64,000 nt of DNA from Carposina sasakii (Eukaryota; Arthropoda; Insecta; Lepidoptera; Carposinidae): contig CP053149.1 of the NCBI GenBank assembly GCA_014607495.2, positions 16,690,120-16,754,119 of the forward strand, given 5' to 3'. The position numbers and the translations under genes are program-made. The notes under the pieces were generated by a model. That model ran no database searches. It worked only from the letters and a program-made list of their open reading frames with translations, and was not told the DNA's origin. Shown piece after piece: positions 59,941 to 64,000 of this stretch (positions within the stretch are counted from its first letter, which is position 1; every line of letters starts with the position of its first letter).

Positions 59941-60928
59941 GAGCGCCGCTTACATTAATTCGCGTATGCGGCCACTAGATGTCGCTTAGTCCGAGTTAGA
60001 ACGCGATATGGTTGTCTTTAATGTGTTTCATTAGGTCATCTGAATTTTAATTGAGCGGCGTTGCAGTGAACTCCTATCAGGAGCCGCCGGTGGTTAAGAT
60101 GTACAAGTAACACTATGGAAATTTGGATAACATGCGAGAATATACTCCTAGAGCTGAAGTTCTAGTTAGTTAGTTTTACCGGGCATTTTCCGCACTTAGC
60201 CTCTATAAAGCTGAAGATGTGGATATAGATGGTTTCTTCTGTACTGGTCTTACAAAAAGTCATTTATTTTTAAGACTGTGCCATATATCTATCTGAATGC
60301 ATGTGATCTGTTATTATCCAGCCCACTTACAAATTATTTTACATCCTCAGTTACACTACTGGGTGCCGGAGCCATACAACATGTCAATGTCGATGTCCAT
60401 GTCTATCCCTTCGGACATGCCGGAGATCATCAAACACCACATGGTAAGATATGACTCCTTATGGAGCTGTTAGTCCTAACTAAGCTGGAAGTCAAGAAGA
60501 GTCAAGTTATACTCAACTAACGAAGAATGTATTACAGTTTAGTGCTGATAAATACCCTATAAACTTTTATTCCTTTGCAAATCCTTCCAAAAACCTGCTA
60601 TTATTTTAAAGTTGATGGAATTTCTGACCAATTTCCGTCGACAAAATCAACATTACAGCGCGAGCGTCCAGCCCAGAACTTCGGCGACTACGTGTGGGTG
60701 ACTTGCGAGGGGGAGAACCCGGCCGACCAGGAGCTCATCGGACCGATCCAGTACATCCCGGTGGGCGCGCCGCCCGGGTTCCCGCTGTCGCGCCTGCACA
60801 CGGGGGACCGCATCCCGCGCTCGCAGCGCAACCAGCCCGACCAGGTGCCGCCGCCGCTGGTCGCTGTGTTCTTCGAGAGGCCGAGACGTGAGTTTTAAAC
60901 TGGCTTTTTGGTGACTTTCTATATCCAG

Positions 60929-60964
60929 CAACGCTGGTCGCTGTGTTTTTCGAAAGGCCGAGAC
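60929..60964 (+). other. Duplicated mini-exon derived from exon 6 of gene D
   Basis: A 36-nt block bordered by TATATCCAG and GTGAAT, 42 nt after exon 6. It copies the exon's last codons (LVAVFFERPR) and the start of its intron. Its length is a multiple of three and its phase fits between exons 6 and 7. The two coding differences I see in the shared part are synonymous (TTC/TTT, GAG/GAA). Whether it is spliced in is unknown. Confidence 0.55.
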
Positions 60965-61526
60965 GTGAATTAAAATTAAATTATGTACACTAAAGTTCAC
61001 CAGGTTGAGCACTTAGTAAAGTTAGCAAAATTGTATCTCCTGATCAGAGCCTTAACAAATTTAACCAACCGGTAAGTAACCGGTTAAGTAGTGGGTAGTA
61101 TTCTCGTAAGTAAGTAAGTATACCTAAATTGTATTTTTTTATAATATGGAAATGCTGATAGCAAATTTAATATGAGTGGCTAAACTTACCAGATTTTGCG
61201 AAACTATAGGTAGTCATATTTGCCAAAATATCTGCTGACAAGCTAAATACTGATCAGAGTCATAGACTTGACCAGCTGTATAGGACTCCTGTAAGTAAAG
61301 TGGGTAGCATTCTTCTAACGGGTGACCCTTGCAGCGGACGTGGTGATCAGCGTGGAGTGCCGCATCTGGACGCGCGACATCTACTACGACCGCTCGAGCC
61401 GCGTCGGTCGTGCGCGCTTCGAGATCTACGTCGACTCTCACCACATCAACTCTTACTAAGATGATGTTCAGTTCACTGCTTTAGGGGGGGGGGAAGCTTA
61501 GATTTCTTTGGATAGCGGTGTCATTA

Positions 61527-61779
61527 TTCAGGGTGTAACAAAAGGACTATGATAACCAAAATGCTATGAAAATAGCCCAAAAAAAACTCCATTTTGAGAC
61601 TTGAAATCACGAATTTCTTTCTCAAGATTGTATGAACATTGAACATTCCTAAGCTATTTAGATATTCTCCATACGGTCTGGAAGAATAAACATGTGATTC
61701 TGTTTGTGGGTAGCTTACCTAGTAGGCTATTTTCATATCATTTGACTTACCTAACATACCCCTTTTGTTAGACCCTGTA
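61527..61779. mobile_element. MITE family 1 copy just downstream of gene D
   Basis: TTCAGGGTGTAACA to TTAGACCCTGTA. It contains an AATAAA at 61685-61690, the first such hexamer I see after the gene D stop codon. Confidence 0.7.
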
Positions 61780-63722
61780 TAGCACATATGCGTACAAATG
61801 ACTACGCAGTCATTACGGTAGCGATATATAAAATATGTTCCTTCGAAGCCGCTATATTACGGTACCGCTATCCTACGAAACCAAACCTTGCACGAACCTT
61901 TTTACGCTCGGTAATGATAGCCGAGAGATTTGACAACAGGCTTACAGACTGTTGTGAGGTTTGTGCTTACCATGGAGTCTTACCATGAACTCAGGTGACC
62001 AAGAGATTGCTGCTGATAATATCATACTACATAACTCGCCCGACTTATCCCAATATGTCTCGCAATGACAATGTGGATTCAGTCATGTATATCGGCAGAG
62101 CATGCTTATAATAAGGAGTGATTCCAAATATCTTAGACTAACAAAGGGGTTCGGCTTCACGTGCTATAAATGATCGTCTAAACATGATTAGGAGAGTTGG
62201 ATGGTGCAGAAGTGAGTTTATTACATAAATTAAAATGTGTAACCATGCATCGACACTGCAGTTACGCTGCAACACGGAAACATTCGGCAACATACTATAA
62301 CTTTAGAGCAACTTTTGTTGATTGTTGCTGATCGCGTCCATAAAGATACGGACATCATGACAACTTTTGTTGACAATAAAAAGGAAACATTTTGCTATCG
62401 GATGTTGCTAAATAACATTTGGAAAACGCTGATCAACGAGAGGTAACTGAGAAACGTTTATCAACGAAAGGTAACTGGGAAAAGCTAGGTAAATGCGATG
62501 TGAATGTAAGGTACGAGTACTAAAATGCATCAGTATCACTGGTTAAAAGTAGGCTCTGTATGAAGGGCGTGGGCACTAAAAAACGTGGGTTGATCTCATA
62601 AAAATGTGGGTTTATTTCGCGCTCTAGACGCGAAGTTTTTATAGTTTTGATCTCATTAATTTATGAATGTTATAAGTAGATATGTAAGCTGATTATACTT
62701 TGGGAGCTATGGTTTTAAAATGTAGTCTGATTTAGTACGTAGATTAGGTACATTATGTTTTAGTATTTGTAATAAGTATCTATTAGGTAGTATTAGTACC
62801 TAAGGCTTTGTAAGTTTTCGTACGGTTTTGCAAGCAAATGCAGATTACATATTTTAAATTTGCACAAAAGTGCACATTAAAATTATTTGGGTAGGTACCT
62901 ACTAAGTACCTTTATGTACAAATTTTAGTAAAGTGCAAAATTTTATGTCTATTTATGTAAGCCTGTAAGTATCTAAAGTTTATTTTTTAAAGAGTATTAG
63001 ATAGATGTAAGAAAAGTGTATGTGAAAAGTATAGGTATGTATGAACTTCAAAAATAAAAAAAACTTTATAAAATTATTAATAAATAAAAAACTTTATATT
63101 CCGTACCTGTGTTAAAATTAAGCTAATCACTTGGGTATGTACCTACTACTACGTTCCATATTTATTAATTTGTATATTTTACATTAAATTTGTTAAATTA
63201 TTTATTTATTATTAATACATAGGTATTTTACAAAGAAGACCATGAAACTATATAAACTAAGAAACCACTATCCATATATGTGTTATACCTACGTATTAAT
63301 AAATCAAAATAATTAAGATGCTGTCATTCTCCAAAGCCCCAAAACATTCCTACCTACAAAAGTGACATAACCTACCTAGTTAGGTACTATTACAGTCCTG
63401 TTCGTCCCTCTATAATCCCTCCGGTAAAATTGACCGCCGAATTGTAAAATGTATTTTTACCATAACTAAGCCACTTCATACCAAAAGCGTTAAGTTAGGT
63501 ACCTACCATACGCATATTTCGATTTGTGCTAAATTTTAAGAATGTTCTTACCCAGAAAAGAGACATTCTAAAATGTCTTAAACGCTGTAACACAGTGAAG
63601 CCAAAGCTAAGCAACCAAACTAAGTAAATTATAAGAAAAACATTCAGTTGATAGGTAAAAACTATGGTAGGTACCTACTTACCTACCCTGTCTGCTTTTG
63701 GGTACTTACCTAAGTCTGCATA
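61780..63722. other. AT-rich DNA right of gene D
   Basis: Apart from a decayed MITE family 7 copy (61881-61977) I see no gene or clear repeat. The text is rich in TAGGTACCTA-like words. Confidence 0.4.
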
Positions 63723-63985
63723 TACAGAATGTAACAGAAAGGGTGTGTTAAGCGGAAAGCTACGTAATAGCCCAGTGTAGAGAACCTATTCACCAAATTT
63801 GAGACGCGAAATCACATGTTTATTTTTCCCGACAGTATGGAGTATTTTTAAATATCTCAGGAATTTTCATACAATCTTGAAAAATAAACATGTGATTTCG
63901 AGTCTCAAATTTTGTGAATAGGTTCTCTACAGTGGGCTATTTGCGTAGCTTTTCGCTTAACATACCCTTTTTGTTACATTCTGTA
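63723..63985. mobile_element. MITE family 1 copy, long perfect arms
   Basis: TACAGAATGTAACAGAAAGGG and CCCTTTTTGTTACATTCTGTA, with arms of about 120 bp including GAAATCACATGTTTATTTTT and its complement. Confidence 0.8.
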
Positions 63986-64000
63986 TATTAAAAAGAAAAA

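Larger units (their letters stand above)
51704..61459 (+). pseudogene. Gene D: divergent Na+/K+-ATPase beta-like gene, exon 4 interrupted
   Basis: Exons: 51704-51767, 57596-57646, 58160-58282, 59538-59704 (broken), 60351-60443, 60659-60887, 61335-61459 (TAA 61457-61459). An in-frame TGA precedes the ATG. The cytosolic tail is only about 8 residues (MGLEKRTVK), then a helix spanning exons 1-2 (IIVIVVVTVLVLGGILG). The SIIG/NPG segment is missing. The six family cysteines remain (APC, PHC, APC, QPC, VTC, VEC). Exon 5 has an odd NMSMSMSMS run. Exon 6 replaces the usual FYYPF-GYLSP region with a Pro/Arg-rich stretch but keeps LVAVFFERPR. Exon 4 ends in QPCVFL, exactly before the expected KLNK and donor. 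There the sequence turns into a dispersed repeat and hits TAG within two codons. The other exons keep open frames and good splice sites, so the break is recent, allelic or an assembly fault. If not broken, it would be a very divergent fourth beta paralog. Confidence 0.7.

Noticed and set aside
60096..60107. AAGATGTACAAG as the lost KLNK end of gene D exon 4
   Set aside because: It would encode KMYK, but only one G precedes the TAAC, so no donor follows in phase. A near-identical GAGATGTACAAG lies at about 7644 beside the same repeat family, so it is probably repeat sequence.

Overview
The window is nuclear DNA of an insect, most likely a moth or butterfly (Lepidoptera). Genes are split into short exons with GT/AG introns. 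The AT-rich space between exons is crowded with small foldback elements, tRNA-derived SINEs and LINE 3' ends of kinds I associate with lepidopteran genomes. Nothing bacterial was seen (no operons, no CRISPR).

The theme is a cluster of four paralogous Na+/K+-ATPase beta-subunit (nervana-type) genes. Gene A (+, 4940-9159) lacks its first exon, which must lie left of the window. Gene B (-, 20320-11902) is nrv3-like and complete. Gene C (+, 32771-43371) is complete. Gene D (+, 51704-61459) is a divergent copy whose fourth exon is broken by repeat DNA. All four have one N-terminal membrane helix followed by an extracellular domain with the six cysteines of the family's three disulfides. All share most intron positions, with informative exceptions: two introns absent in B, one displaced by 12 nt between A and C, and a duplicated mini-exon in D. 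A beta subunit pairs with the catalytic alpha subunit, escorts it to the plasma membrane and tunes ion transport. Several paralogs allow tissue-specific pumps and junction roles.

Between B and C lies one unrelated gene (28867-29827, +) for a secreted Gln/Gly/Tyr-rich, low-complexity protein with a clear TATA box.

Mobile DNA by region: 1-4.9 kb, a LINE end, nested SINEs and a foldback MITE. 12.19-17.17 kb, a nearly pristine 5-kb Ty3/gypsy LTR retrotransposon of mdg3/blastopia type inside the last intron of gene B. 21-28 kb, MITEs and LINE tails in gene-poor DNA. 32.9-40.1 kb, the first intron of gene C with a 2.6-kb terminal-inverted-repeat element that contains a LINE-like tandem array and a 635-bp foldback. 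43.4-51.5 kb, gene-free repeats. 51.8-57.6 kb, the first intron of gene D with an internally deleted piggyBac-like element, most of which is tandemly duplicated. 61.5-64 kb, two foldback copies and otherwise unremarkable AT-rich DNA.

Exon limits were set by splice consensus, phase agreement and alignment among the four paralogs. Family names for repeats come from memory, not from a search.
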